A stretch of DNA of 64,000 bases. It comes from Nocardia puris. GTDB lineage: Bacteria; Actinomycetota; Actinomycetes; Mycobacteriales; Mycobacteriaceae. Shown one piece after another: positions 42,740 to 52,000 of the stretch (position 1 is its first letter; every line of letters starts with the position of its first letter). The notes under the pieces were generated by a model that was not told the DNA's origin, made no database searches, and saw only the letters and a program-made list of their open reading frames with translations. A program made the translations under genes and the position numbers. Location: positions 62,001 through 126,000 of the forward strand of contig NZ_QNRE01000010.1 in the NCBI RefSeq assembly GCF_003315035.1, read 5' to 3'.

Positions 42740-43354
42740 TCAGTGGGGGTTGTTCAAGGCGGTGTGCAAAGTGATCGCCCACTGGTGGACGATGTCTTTG
42801 CGGCGGGCGGAGTCGTCGGTGAGGACGTTGGCGAGGCCGAGGCCGCGGGCCATATCGAGGGTGCCTTGGACGAGGTGGTGGACGACGGGGTCGGTGTCGT
42901 CGACGCCGAGGGCTTCGATGGCGAGGCGGTGCTGGATGCGGCCGAAGCGGGCCTCCATCGGGACGATGCGTTCGCGCAGGACCGGGTCGGCGGCGGCGTG
43001 GGTCCACACCTGTAGCGCCGCCTTGAACAGGGCGCCCGCGTAGGACTCGACCAGGCCGGTGACCACGGCGTGGGTGCGGTCCACGCCCTGGGTGATCGCG
43101 CTGAGGCTCGCCGCTTCGGCCTTCGCCTGCGCCATGCGCGAATCGAACATGTAGTCCAGCGCCGCGGTGATCAGGTCTTCCCTGGTGGGGAAGTGATGCT
43201 GGGCCGCGCCGCGCGACACCCCCGCCCGCTCGGCGACCACGGCGACCGTGGCGGCCGCCCAGCCCATGGAGGCCAGGCAGTCGATGGTCGCCTCGAGCAG
43301 GCGCTGCCGGGTGGCTCGGCTGCGGTCCTGCTTCGGTTCGTGGGGTGTCGCCAT
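42740..43354 (-). CDS. TetR-family regulator of the acyl-CoA carboxylase operon
   Basis: A 204-residue regulator from the ATG at 43354, five bases after the enoyl-CoA hydratase stop, hence the last gene of the long minus-strand operon. Helix-turn-helix AAATVAVVAERAGVSRGAAQHHFPTREDLI (about 33-62). Terpene- and leucine-degradation operons are often controlled by a TetR (AtuR-type) encoded with them, so autoregulation of the operon via the dyad at 51921-51936 is likely. The 101 bases between its stop and the RloB-like gene hold nothing recognised. Confidence 0.87.
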   Translation of the reverse strand: MATPHEPKQDRSRATRQRLLEATIDCLASMGWAAATVAVVAERAGVSRGAAQHHFPTREDLITAALDYMFDSRMAQAKAEAASLSAITQGVDRTHAVVTGLVESYAGALFKAALQVWTHAAADPVLRERIVPMEARFGRIQHRLAIEALGVDDTDPVVHHLVQGTLDMARGLGLANVLTDDSARRKDIVHQWAITLHTALNNPH

Positions 43355-43359
43355 GGCGG

Positions 43360-44142
43360 TTATTCTGCCCAGCTCGGCGGACGGCGCTGCAGGAAGGCCG
43401 TCATGCCCTCGCGCACCTGGTCGGTGCCGAAGAAGCTCGCCGACCGCACCGCCAGCTCCTCGGCGGAGGCGTCGAACTCGGCGAGGATGCCGGAGTTGAC
43501 GAGCCGCTTGGCCTCCGCCAGCCCCTGCGGCGCGCCTTTGCGCAGTTCGCCGCACAGGCGCGCCACCTCGGCCGCCGGATCGTCGGCCACCACGGTGACC
43601 AGCCCGATCTCGGCGGCCTCCGCGGCGCCGAACTTCTCCCCGGTGAGGTAGTACCGGCTCGCGGCGCGCGCATTCAGGCGCGGCAGCAGAGTGAGCGAGA
43701 TCATGAACGGCGCCAAGCCGATCCGCACCTCGGTCAGCGCGAACGAACTGCCCGGCCCCGCCACCACCAGGTCACACGCCGCCACGATGCCCATGCCACC
43801 GGCACGCACGTTGCCGTCGACCTGCGCGATCACCGGCTTGGGGATCTCCACCAATCGGCGCAGCACCCCGATCATCACGCGGGTGCGCTGATCGGCCGCC
43901 ACCGCCGGATCGGCGTCGCTGGCCTCGCTCAGGTCCGCGCCGGCGCAGAAGGTGTTGCCGGTGTGGGCGAGCACGATGCCGCGCACCCGTTCGTCGCCCG
44001 CCGCCTGGTCCAGCCCGGCGATCAGCTCGGCGACCAGCCGCGAGGACAGCGCGTTGCGGTTGTGCGGGGAGTCCAGGGTGAGCACCGCGAAACCGTCGCG
44101 GATCTCGGAGCGGACCAGCGGCGCGGTGGAGGTCTCGGTCAT
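43360..44142 (-). CDS. Enoyl-CoA hydratase/isomerase family (crotonase)
   Basis: A 260-residue crotonase-fold protein with LDSPHNRNALSSRL, the oxyanion loops FCAGADLSEA and RAGGMGIVAACDLVVAGP, and one catalytic glutamate in TEVRIGLAP. The second glutamate position of true hydratases reads as part of GMGIVAA, so it may be an isomerase or act on an unusual substrate. Start: ATG at 44142 with AGGAG nine bases before. In the operon it fits hydration of the glutaconyl-type product of the carboxylase, as for AtuE/LiuC. Confidence 0.85.
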   Translation of the reverse strand: MTETSTAPLVRSEIRDGFAVLTLDSPHNRNALSSRLVAELIAGLDQAAGDERVRGIVLAHTGNTFCAGADLSEASDADPAVAADQRTRVMIGVLRRLVEIPKPVIAQVDGNVRAGGMGIVAACDLVVAGPGSSFALTEVRIGLAPFMISLTLLPRLNARAASRYYLTGEKFGAAEAAEIGLVTVVADDPAAEVARLCGELRKGAPQGLAEAKRLVNSGILAEFDASAEELAVRSASFFGTDQVREGMTAFLQRRPPSWAE

Positions 44143-44204
44143 CGGGTGAGCTCCTGTCGGATGATCGGCATCCGTGCGACCGCCGCCGCACGGATGCCGT
44201 TGTG

Positions 44205-45365
44205 TCAGTAGGACTTCGGCAGGCCGAGGGAGAACTGGGCCACGAAGTTCAGCACCATCTCCCGGCTCACCGGCGCGATGCGGCCGATGCGGGACGCCGA
44301 CAGCATCGCGGCCAGCCCGTAGTCGGCGGTGAGGCCTGCGCCGCCGTGGGTCTGGATGGCCTGGTCGAGCGCCTTGATACTGGCCTCGGCCGCCGCGTAT
44401 TTCGCCATGTTCGCGGCCTCGGCCGCGCCCATCTCGTCGCCCGCGTCGTAGAGGGTCGCGGCCTTCTGCATCATCAGCTTGGCCAGCTCGGTCTCCACCT
44501 TCACCTGCGCGAGGGGATGCGAAATGCCTTGGTGCGCACCGATCGGCGTCTTCCACACGGTGCGTTCCTTGGCGTATTCGACGGCCCGGTCGATGGCGTA
44601 GCGGGCCAGGCCGACGGCCATCGCCGCGCCCATGATCCGCTCCGGGTTGAGCCCGGCGAACAACTGCATGAGCGCCGCGTCCTCCTTGCCGACCAGCGCC
44701 GTGGACGGCAGCCGGACGTCGTCGAGGAACAGGCTGTACTGGTGGTCGGGCTCGATGATGTCCATCTCCTGCGCCACCTTGGTGAAACCGGGGGCGTCGG
44801 TGGGCACGATGAACAGCGCGGGCTTGAGCTTGCCGGTCTTGTGATCCTCGGTGCGCGAGACGATCAGCACCGCCTCGGCCTGGTCCACGCCGGAGATGAA
44901 GATCTTGCGGCCGTTGAGGATCCAGTCGTCACCGTCACGGCGGGCGGTGGTGGTGATCTGGTGCGAGTTGGACCCGGCGTCGGGCTCGGTGATGCCGAAG
45001 ACCATCTTCGCCGACCCGTCGGCGAGCTTGGGCAGCCACTCCCGCTTCTGCTCGTCGGTGCCGAACTTGGTGATGATGGTGCCGCAGATGGCCGGCGACA
45101 CGACCATGAGCAGCAGGCCCGCGCCCTGCGCGGACAGCTCCTCCAGCACCAGCGACAGCTCGTACATGCCCGCGCCGCCGCCACCGTACTCCTCGGGGAG
45201 GTTCACGCCGAGGAAGCCGAGTTCGCCCGCCTCGTCCCACAATTCGGTGAGCGGCTCGTTCTTGCGCGCCTTGGGCAGCACGTAGTCGCGGTAGGTGTAC
45301 TTGGCGGCCAGCGCGGCCACCGCCGCGCGCAACTGCTTGCGCTCGTCGGACTCGATGAAACTCAT
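44205..45365 (-). CDS. Acyl-CoA dehydrogenase (downstream copy)
   Basis: A 386-residue flavin acyl-CoA dehydrogenase: GVNLPEEYGGGGAGMYEL, FAD-binding FGITEPDAGSNSHQI, GRKIFISGVDQA and the C-terminal THGGAGLTADYGL. Its start is four bases after the biotin-carboxylase stop, so it belongs to the same transcript. The operon encodes a second dehydrogenase at 48980-50140 that is clearly different, implying two oxidation steps or two chain lengths. It probably dehydrogenates a branched acyl-CoA such as citronellyl- or isovaleryl-type substrates; specificity is not readable. Confidence 0.9.
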   Translation of the reverse strand: MSFIESDERKQLRAAVAALAAKYTYRDYVLPKARKNEPLTELWDEAGELGFLGVNLPEEYGGGGAGMYELSLVLEELSAQGAGLLLMVVSPAICGTIITKFGTDEQKREWLPKLADGSAKMVFGITEPDAGSNSHQITTTARRDGDDWILNGRKIFISGVDQAEAVLIVSRTEDHKTGKLKPALFIVPTDAPGFTKVAQEMDIIEPDHQYSLFLDDVRLPSTALVGKEDAALMQLFAGLNPERIMGAAMAVGLARYAIDRAVEYAKERTVWKTPIGAHQGISHPLAQVKVETELAKLMMQKAATLYDAGDEMGAAEAANMAKYAAAEASIKALDQAIQTHGGAGLTADYGLAAMLSASRIGRIAPVSREMVLNFVAQFSLGLPKSY

Positions 45366-45369
45366 GTCC

Positions 45370-47376
45370 CTACTGCTCCTGGTTCTCGTTGGCCGCGTCG
45401 TCCGGTTCGACGACGGCGAGGACGGCCCCTATGTCGACCTGGTGGCCGACGGTCACGTTGAGCGCGCTGAGCACGCCGTCGGTGGGCGCGGCGATGGTGT
45501 GCTCCATCTTCATCGCCTCCAGCCACAGGATCGGCTGGCCCGCCGTCACGCGGTCGCCCTCCTGCGCGCCGAGCCGGATCACGCTGCCGGGCATGGGCGC
45601 CAGCAGCGAACCGGTCGCGAGCTGCGCCGACGGATCGCTGAACCGCGGCAGCCTGCGCACCGACACCGGGCCGAGCGGTGAATCCACGCACACCAGATCG
45701 TCGTAGCGGGCGACGGTGAACGCGCGCCGCACGGGCCCGCGCTCGCCCGGCACCGCCAGCACCACCCGGTCCGGGCCGAGCTCGAGCAGTGCCAGCCCCT
45801 CGTGCCCGTCCACGGTGACGCCGGAACGCGTGAACCGGTAACCGATCTCGTGCACGCCGCTGGCGCGGCTCTCGTAGGACTTGCGCTGCGACTGCGAGGG
45901 CAGGTTGCGCCATCCGCTCGGCAGGCCTGCGCCGACGCGCGCCTTCACCCGGTTCGCCGCGGCATCGGCCAGCGCCGCCGCGACGATCGACAACTTCTCG
46001 TCGCCCTCGAAGACCAGTGGCTCGGAAAGCGCTGCCAGCCCGTGGGTTTCGAAGAAGGCGGTGTCGGTGTCACCCGCCAGGAACGCCGGGTGCGTCAGCA
46101 CCCGCACCAGCAGGTCGCGGTTGGTGACCAGTCCGTGGATGCGCGCCCGCCGCAACGCCGACGCCAGCAGCCGGGCCGCCTCGGTGCGGGTCTCGGCGTA
46201 GGAGATGACCTTCGACAGCATCGGGTCGTAGTGCACGCCGACGACCGAACCGTCCACCACACCGGTGTCCAGGCGCACGCCCGCGCGGTCGATCAGATCG
46301 AATTCGGCGGCGACCGAGGGGATCTCGAGCCGATGCACGGTGCCGCTCTGCGGCTGCCAGTCGTGCGCGGGGTCCTCGGCGTAGAGGCGCACCTCGATCG
46401 AATGCCCGCGCAGGGCGGGCGGTTCGGCGGGCAGCGCCGCGCCGTTCGCGACATCCAGTTGCAGGCGAACGAGATCCAGACCGGTGGTGAGCTCGGTGAC
46501 CGGATGTTCCACCTGGAGACGGGTGTTCATCTCCAGGAAGAAGAACTCGCCCTGCTCGTCGGCCAGGAACTCGACCGTGCCCGCGCCGGTGTACCCGATC
46601 GCGCCGGCGGCCAGCTTGGCGGCCTCGAAAAGCCTTGCGCGCATGCCGTCCACACGTTCCACGAGCGGAGAAGGCGCCTCCTCCACCACCTTCTGATGCC
46701 GCCGCTGAATCGAGCACTCGCGCTCGCCGACCGCCCAGATGGTGCCGTGCGTATCGGCCATGACCTGCACTTCGATGTGCCGGCCGGTCTCCAGATAGCG
46801 CTCGCAGAACACGGTCGGATCGCCGAATGCCGACTCCGCCTCGCGGCGCGCGGCTTCGATCTGCGGTTCCAGATCGGCCAGCTCGCGCACCACGCGCATC
46901 CCGCGCCCGCCGCCACCGGCCGACGCCTTGATGAGCACCGGCAGGTGCGCCGCGGTGACCTCGGCCGGGTCGAGTTCGGCCAGCACCGGCACACCGGCGG
47001 CGTCCATCATCTTCTTGGACGCGACCTTGGAACCCATCTGCTCGATCGCCTCGACCGGCGGACCGATCCACACCAGCCCGGCCGCCTGCACGGCGCGCGC
47101 GAATTCGGCGTTCTCGGAAAGGAATCCGTAGCCGGGGTGGATGGCGTCGGCGCCCGCCGAGAGCGCGGCCTCGATGATCAGCTCACCGCGCAGGTAGGTT
47201 TCGGCCGGGGTGTTGCCCGGCAGCCGCACGGCGGCGTCGGCCTCGGCGACGTGGGGCGAGGCGGCGTCCGCGTCGGAGTACACGGCGACGGTGCCCAGTC
47301 CGGACCGGCGGCACGTCGCGAACACGCGCCGCGCGATCTCACCGCGATTGGCGACCAGAACGTTCGAGATCTCCAT
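45370..47376 (-). CDS. Acyl-CoA carboxylase alpha subunit (biotin carboxylase plus biotin carrier)
   Basis: A 668-residue protein starting at the ATG at 47376. Biotin carboxylase (1-450): ISNVLVANRGEIARRV, HPGYGFLSENAEFA, the glycine-rich ATP-grasp loop KASAGGGGRGMRVV and ERECSIQRRHQKVVEEAPS. A linker domain and the biotinyl domain follow at the C terminus, with the biotinylated lysine in EAMKMEHT (Lys623). Architecture equals methylcrotonyl-CoA (LiuD/AccA1) or geranyl-CoA (AtuF) carboxylase alpha subunits. Its partner beta subunit is encoded eight bases upstream. The presence of an AtuA-like gene favours a terpene-related or broad branched-chain substrate. Confidence 0.94.
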   Translation of the reverse strand: MEISNVLVANRGEIARRVFATCRRSGLGTVAVYSDADAASPHVAEADAAVRLPGNTPAETYLRGELIIEAALSAGADAIHPGYGFLSENAEFARAVQAAGLVWIGPPVEAIEQMGSKVASKKMMDAAGVPVLAELDPAEVTAAHLPVLIKASAGGGGRGMRVVRELADLEPQIEAARREAESAFGDPTVFCERYLETGRHIEVQVMADTHGTIWAVGERECSIQRRHQKVVEEAPSPLVERVDGMRARLFEAAKLAAGAIGYTGAGTVEFLADEQGEFFFLEMNTRLQVEHPVTELTTGLDLVRLQLDVANGAALPAEPPALRGHSIEVRLYAEDPAHDWQPQSGTVHRLEIPSVAAEFDLIDRAGVRLDTGVVDGSVVGVHYDPMLSKVISYAETRTEAARLLASALRRARIHGLVTNRDLLVRVLTHPAFLAGDTDTAFFETHGLAALSEPLVFEGDEKLSIVAAALADAAANRVKARVGAGLPSGWRNLPSQSQRKSYESRASGVHEIGYRFTRSGVTVDGHEGLALLELGPDRVVLAVPGERGPVRRAFTVARYDDLVCVDSPLGPVSVRRLPRFSDPSAQLATGSLLAPMPGSVIRLGAQEGDRVTAGQPILWLEAMKMEHTIAAPTDGVLSALNVTVGHQVDIGAVLAVVEPDDAANENQEQ

Positions 47377-47384
47377 GCTGGGCC

Positions 47385-48983
47385 TCACATCCGGAAGACG
47401 CCGAAGCCCTCGGCGCCCTTGATCGGGGAGTTGTGGATGGCCGAGAGCGCCATCCCCAACACCGTGCGGGTGTCGCGCGGGTCGATCACGCCGTCGTCGT
47501 AGAGGCGGCCCGACATGAACATCGGCAGCGACTCGGCCTCGATCTGCGCCTCGATCATCGCGCGCATCCCGGCGTCGGCCTCCTCGTTGAACGGCACGCC
47601 CTTCGCCTCGGAGGCGGCCCGGCTCACGATGGAGATGACGCCGGCCAGCTGCGCGCCGCCCATGACGGCGGATTTCGCACTGGGCCAAGCGAACACGAAG
47701 CGCGGATCGTAGGCGCGCCCGCACATGCCGTAGTGGCCCGCGCCGTAGGAGGCGCCCATCAGCAGCGAGATGTGCGGCACCTTCGAATTCGACACCGCGT
47801 TGATCATCATCGCGCCGTGCTTGATGATGCCCTTCTGCTCGAACTCCTTGCCGACCATGTAGCCGGTGGTGTTGTGCAGGAACAACAGCGGCGTGTTCGA
47901 CTGGTTGGCCAGCTGGATGAACTGCGCCGCCTTCTGCGCCTCCTCGGAGAACAGCACGCCGCGCGCGTTGGCCAGGATGCCGACCGGATAGCCGTGCAGC
48001 TCCGCCCATCCCGTCACCAGGCTGGAGCCGTAGAGCGGTTTGAACTCGTCGAAATCGGAGCCGTCCACCACGCGCGCGACCACCTCGCGCGGATCGAACG
48101 GGATCTTCAGATCCGAGGGCACGATGCCGAGCAGTTCTTCCTGGTCGTACAGCGGCTCGATCACCTCGGCGCGCGGCGCGGGACCCTGTTTGCGCCAGTT
48201 GAGCCGCTTGACGATCGAGCGTCCGATGCGAATCGCGTCGTGCTCGTCGGCGGCCAGGTAGTCGGCCAGACCCGAAGTGCGGGCATGCATTTCGGCGCCG
48301 CCCAGGGATTCGTCGTCGGACTCTTCACCGGTCGCCATCTTCACCAGCGGCGGACCGCCGAGGAACACCTTGGAGCGCTCCTTGATCATGACCGTGTAAT
48401 CGGACATGCCGGGCACGTACGCGCCGCCCGCCGTGGAGTTGCCGAACACCAGCGCGATCGTCGGGATGCCCATCGCCGACAGCTTCGTCAGATCGCGGAA
48501 CATGCGCCCGCCGGGGACGAAAACCTCTTTCTGCGTGGGCAAGTCGGCTCCACCGGATTCGACCAGGCCGATCACCGGCAACCGGTTCTCCATGGCGATG
48601 TCGTTCATGCGCAGGTTCTTGCGCAGCGTCCACGGATTCGAGGTGCCGCCGCGCACCGTGGGATCGGGCGCGACGATCATGCATTCGACGCCCTCCACGA
48701 TGCCGATGCCCGCGATCACGCTGGCGCCCACGTGGAAATCGCTGCCCCACGCGGCCAGCGGGCACAGCTCCAGGAACGGCGAGTCCTCGTCGATGAGCAG
48801 TTCGATGCGCTCGCGCGCGGTCAGCTTGCCGCGCTTGCGATGTCGCGCCATCTTCTCCGGACCGCCGCCGCCCACGTTCTTCTCGAACTCGGCCTCGATC
48901 TCGGCGAGCTTGGTGTTCATCGCCTCGGCCGCCGCACCGTATTCGGGCGAGCCGCTGTCGAGCGTGCTGCGCAGTGTGGTCAT
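47385..48983 (-). CDS. Acyl-CoA carboxylase beta subunit (carboxyltransferase)
   Basis: A 532-residue carboxyltransferase of the methylcrotonyl/geranyl-CoA type. The N half carries the acyl-CoA site (PTVRGGTSNPWTLRKNLRM, ESGGADLPTQ, FGNSTAGGAYVPGMSDY). The C half carries the biotin site (FLHNTTGYMVGKEFEQKGI, MGASYGAGHYGMCGRAYDP). The ATG at 48983 overlaps the dehydrogenase stop (ATGA). Together with the alpha subunit it carboxylates the gamma-carbon of a branched 2-enoyl-CoA. Homologues are LiuB/AccD1 and AtuC; the two cannot be told apart by eye. Confidence 0.94.
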   Translation of the reverse strand: MTTLRSTLDSGSPEYGAAAEAMNTKLAEIEAEFEKNVGGGGPEKMARHRKRGKLTARERIELLIDEDSPFLELCPLAAWGSDFHVGASVIAGIGIVEGVECMIVAPDPTVRGGTSNPWTLRKNLRMNDIAMENRLPVIGLVESGGADLPTQKEVFVPGGRMFRDLTKLSAMGIPTIALVFGNSTAGGAYVPGMSDYTVMIKERSKVFLGGPPLVKMATGEESDDESLGGAEMHARTSGLADYLAADEHDAIRIGRSIVKRLNWRKQGPAPRAEVIEPLYDQEELLGIVPSDLKIPFDPREVVARVVDGSDFDEFKPLYGSSLVTGWAELHGYPVGILANARGVLFSEEAQKAAQFIQLANQSNTPLLFLHNTTGYMVGKEFEQKGIIKHGAMMINAVSNSKVPHISLLMGASYGAGHYGMCGRAYDPRFVFAWPSAKSAVMGGAQLAGVISIVSRAASEAKGVPFNEEADAGMRAMIEAQIEAESLPMFMSGRLYDDGVIDPRDTRTVLGMALSAIHNSPIKGAEGFGVFRM

Positions 48984-50140
48984 GACTGGTACCCCAATCG
49001 CTTCGCGGCCAGGCCGGTGAGGATCTCGGTGGTGCCGCCGCCGATCCCGATGATGCGGATGTCGCGGTACTGGCGCTCGACTTCGGACTCGCTCATGTAC
49101 CCGAGCCCGCCGAACAGCTGCACGGCCTGGTTGGCCACCCATTCGCCCGCCTCGACGGCGGTGTTCTTGGCGAAGCACACCTCGGCGATCAGATCGGTCT
49201 CGCCCTCGGCCGCGCGCCGCGCGACCTCGCGGGTGTAGACGCGGGCCACGTCGATGCGCCGCGCCATCTCGGTCACCGTGTTCTGCACGGACTGGCGGCT
49301 GATCAGCGGGCGCCCGAAGGTCTCGCGGTTGCGCACCCAGTCCAGGGTGAGGTCCAGGCAGCGCTGGGCCTGCGAGTACGCCTGCACCGCCAGCCCGACG
49401 CGCTCGCTGACGAAGGCGGCCGCGATCTGGTAGAAACCCGTATTCTCTTGTCCCACCAGGTTTTCCACCGGCACCCGCACGTCCACGTAGGACAGTTCGG
49501 CGGTGTCGGAGCAGCGCCAGCCCATCTTGTCCAGCTTGCGGCTGACGGTGAAGCCGGGCGTGCCCTTCTCCACCACCAGCAGCGAGATGCCCGAGGAGCC
49601 GGGCCCGCCGGTGCGCACGGCGGTCACCACGTAGTCGGCGCGCACGCCGGAGGTGATGTAGGTCTTGGCGCCGTTGACGATGTAGTGGTCGCCCTCGCGG
49701 CGCGCGGTGGTGGTGAGGTGGCCCACGTCGGAGCCGCCGCCCGGTTCGGTGATGGCCAGCGACCCGATCTTCTCGCCCACGAGGGTGGGACGCACGAAGC
49801 GCTCGATCAGGTCCTCGTTGCCGGAGGCGATGATGTGCGGCACCGCGATCCCGCAGGTGAACAGCGAGGCGAACAGGCCGCCCGAACCGCCCGCCTCGTG
49901 CAGTTCCTCGCACACGATCATGGCGTCGATGCCGTCGCCACCCGCGCCGCCCACCGATTCGGGGAACTGGATGCCGAGCAGGCCCAGTGCGCCCGCCTTC
50001 TTGTGGAGTTCGCGCGGCAGTTCGCCCTCGCGCTCCCAGTCGGCGAGGTAGGGCAGCACTTCGCGTTCGGCGAAACCGCGGACGGTGGCGCGCAATTCGC
50101 GCCGCTCCGGGGTGTTCCACGGACTGACGGCAGTGGTCAT
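48980..50140 (-). CDS. Acyl-CoA dehydrogenase (upstream copy)
   Basis: A 386-residue acyl-CoA dehydrogenase: GIQFPESVGGAGGDGIDAM, FAD loop AITEPGGGSDVGHL, GAKTYITSGVRADYVV, ERVGLAVQAYSQAQRCLD and the C-terminal QLFGGLGYMSESEVERQYRD. It starts at the ATG at 50140 overlapping the AtuA-like stop and ends overlapping the carboxyltransferase start. Its position between AtuA-like and carboxylase genes is that of AtuD/LiuA, which make the 2,3-double bond before carboxylation. Confidence 0.92.
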   Translation of the reverse strand: MTTAVSPWNTPERRELRATVRGFAEREVLPYLADWEREGELPRELHKKAGALGLLGIQFPESVGGAGGDGIDAMIVCEELHEAGGSGGLFASLFTCGIAVPHIIASGNEDLIERFVRPTLVGEKIGSLAITEPGGGSDVGHLTTTARREGDHYIVNGAKTYITSGVRADYVVTAVRTGGPGSSGISLLVVEKGTPGFTVSRKLDKMGWRCSDTAELSYVDVRVPVENLVGQENTGFYQIAAAFVSERVGLAVQAYSQAQRCLDLTLDWVRNRETFGRPLISRQSVQNTVTEMARRIDVARVYTREVARRAAEGETDLIAEVCFAKNTAVEAGEWVANQAVQLFGGLGYMSESEVERQYRDIRIIGIGGGTTEILTGLAAKRLGYQS

Positions 50141-51852
50141 GAGAGCAACTCCACGGGGATGTCGAGGTGGCGGGAGCGCAGCCATTCGCCGAGCCCCTTG
50201 GCCTGCGGATCGAAGCGGGCCTGGTAGGCCACGCCCTGGCCGAGCAGGCCGGAAACGAGGAAGTTCACCGCGCGCAGATTGGGCAGCACGTGGCGGGTGA
50301 CGGTGAGCGCGGCCGTCTCGGGCAGCAGCTCCTGGAGTCGGTCCACGGTGAGTTCGTGCACCAGCCAGCGCCATTGGTCGTCGGTGCGGACCCACACGCC
50401 GATATTGGCGTCGCCGCCCTTGTCGCCGCTGCGCGCCAGCGCGAGGGTGCCCAGCGGCACGCGGCGGGTTTCCCTGGCGGGCAACGGCTCCGGCAGATCG
50501 GGAGGCGGAACCTCTTCCAGCGCTGCGGTTTCCGATGCCTGCGCAACGGCGATTCGAGATCCGTCGGGCAGCACCGCCGTGTGCGGCACCTCGGCGGCGT
50601 CCACGAAGCCGGGGCTGAACACGCCGTACGGAGAACCGTTGCCCGGCAAGGTCGTGAAGCTGCACCCCGGGTAGCTGGCCAGGGCCAGTTCCACCGCGAC
50701 GCTGGAGAACGCGCGCCCCACCTTGTTCGGATCGGGATCGCGGACCACGCAGCGCAGCAGGGCGCTGGCCTGTTCCTCGGTCTCGGCGTCCGGGCGGTCC
50801 AGGCGCGCCAGCGTCCACTCCAGCTCGGCCGGGCGGACGGGCAGCCAGGACTCCAGCTGTCGTTGCGCCAGTGCGGCTTTGGCCTCGATGTCGAGTCCGG
50901 TGAGCACGAACTCCATCTCGTTGCGGAAGCCGCCGAGGGTGTTGAGCGAGACCTTCAGCGTCGGCGGCGGCGCCTCGCCCCGCACCCCGCTGATGCGCAC
51001 GCGGTCGGGCGCCTCCTGGGTGAGGCGGATGGTGTCCAGGCGGGCGGTGACGTCGGGCCCCGCGTAGCGCGGGCCCTGGATCTCGTACATGAGCTGGGCC
51101 TCGACCGTGTCGACGGTGACGGCGCCGCCGGTGCCCTCGTGCTTGGTGATGACGCTGGACCCGTCGCGGCGGATCTCGGCGATCGGGAAGCCGGGCCTGC
51201 CCAGCTCGGGCAGTTCGGTGAAGAAGGCGAAGTTGCCGCCGGTGGCCTGGGTGCTGCACTCGATCACGTGGCCCGCCACCACCGCACCGGCCAGGCTGTC
51301 GTACTCGGTTCGGCCCCAGCCGAAGTGGGCGGCGGCCGGGCCCACGATCACCGAGGCGTCGGTGACGCGGCCGGTGACCACGATGTCGGCGCCGGCGTTC
51401 AGGCACTCGACGATGCCCCACGCGCCCAGGTAGGCGTTCGCGGTGAGCGGCGCGCCGAGCCCGAGTTCGCCTGCGCGCGAGAGCAGATCGTCACCCTCGA
51501 CGTGGGCGACCTTGGCGTCCAGTCCGAGGTCGGCGGCGACCTTGCGCAGCCGTTCGGCGAGACCGGCCGGATTCAGCCCGCCGGCGTTCGCGACGATCTG
51601 CACGTTGCGTTCCAGCGCGAGTCCGAGACAGTCCTCGATCTGCTTGACGAAGGTCTTCGCGTAGCCGAGGCTCGGGTCCTTCATCCGGTCGCGCCCGAGG
51701 ATCAGCATGGTCAGCTCGGCGAGGTAGTCGCCGGTGAGCACGTCGAGTTCCCCGCCCTCGAGCATCTCGCGCATCGCGGAGAGCCGGTCCCCGTAGAAGC
51801 CGGAACAGTTGCCGATCCTGATCAGGTCCGGATCGGCGCCCAATCTACCCAT
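50137..51852 (-). CDS. AtuA-like (DUF1446) acyclic-terpene-utilization family protein
   Basis: A 571-residue protein, first in the operon, from the ATG at 51852 with AGGAGG 11 bases before. The DUF1446 domain fills the first about 450 residues: IRIGNCSGFYGDRLSAMREM, VLTGDYLAELTMLILGRDRM, ANAGGLNPAGLA, GAWGIVECLNAGADIVVTGRVTDAS and TQATGGNFAFFTELPE. A C-terminal AtuA-associated domain (ARSGDKGGDANIGVWV) is fused on, whereas some relatives encode it separately. Exact biochemical role is unknown in the family, but it is required for citronellol/geraniol use in Pseudomonas. Its presence marks the operon as Atu-like rather than plain leucine degradation. Confidence 0.87.
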   Translation of the reverse strand: MGRLGADPDLIRIGNCSGFYGDRLSAMREMLEGGELDVLTGDYLAELTMLILGRDRMKDPSLGYAKTFVKQIEDCLGLALERNVQIVANAGGLNPAGLAERLRKVAADLGLDAKVAHVEGDDLLSRAGELGLGAPLTANAYLGAWGIVECLNAGADIVVTGRVTDASVIVGPAAAHFGWGRTEYDSLAGAVVAGHVIECSTQATGGNFAFFTELPELGRPGFPIAEIRRDGSSVITKHEGTGGAVTVDTVEAQLMYEIQGPRYAGPDVTARLDTIRLTQEAPDRVRISGVRGEAPPPTLKVSLNTLGGFRNEMEFVLTGLDIEAKAALAQRQLESWLPVRPAELEWTLARLDRPDAETEEQASALLRCVVRDPDPNKVGRAFSSVAVELALASYPGCSFTTLPGNGSPYGVFSPGFVDAAEVPHTAVLPDGSRIAVAQASETAALEEVPPPDLPEPLPARETRRVPLGTLALARSGDKGGDANIGVWVRTDDQWRWLVHELTVDRLQELLPETAALTVTRHVLPNLRAVNFLVSGLLGQGVAYQARFDPQAKGLGEWLRSRHLDIPVELLS

Positions 51853-51920
51853 CTGCCGGGTGCCTCCTGTGCGGTGGACATCACGTTCCGACCCAGGATC
51901 ACACGCGGGCAAGAAAAAAT

Positions 51921-51936
51921 CAAGCGCGCGTGCTTG
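51921..51936. promoter_or_regulatory. Candidate TetR operator of the AtuA-like operon
   Basis: CAAGCGCGCGTGCTTG is a near-perfect dyad (14 of 16 positions) in an AT-richer stretch flanked by AAAAAAT and TTAAATAT, 69 bases upstream of the operon's first ATG. A minus-strand TATTTA lies beside it. Probable site of the operon-encoded TetR; no clean -35/-10 pair was assigned. Confidence 0.5.
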
Positions 51937-52000
51937 TTAAATATCCGCGCAGGTCAGGCCCGGTAAATCCCCGGCATCCGGGGCACGGCAGAATGGGTGT

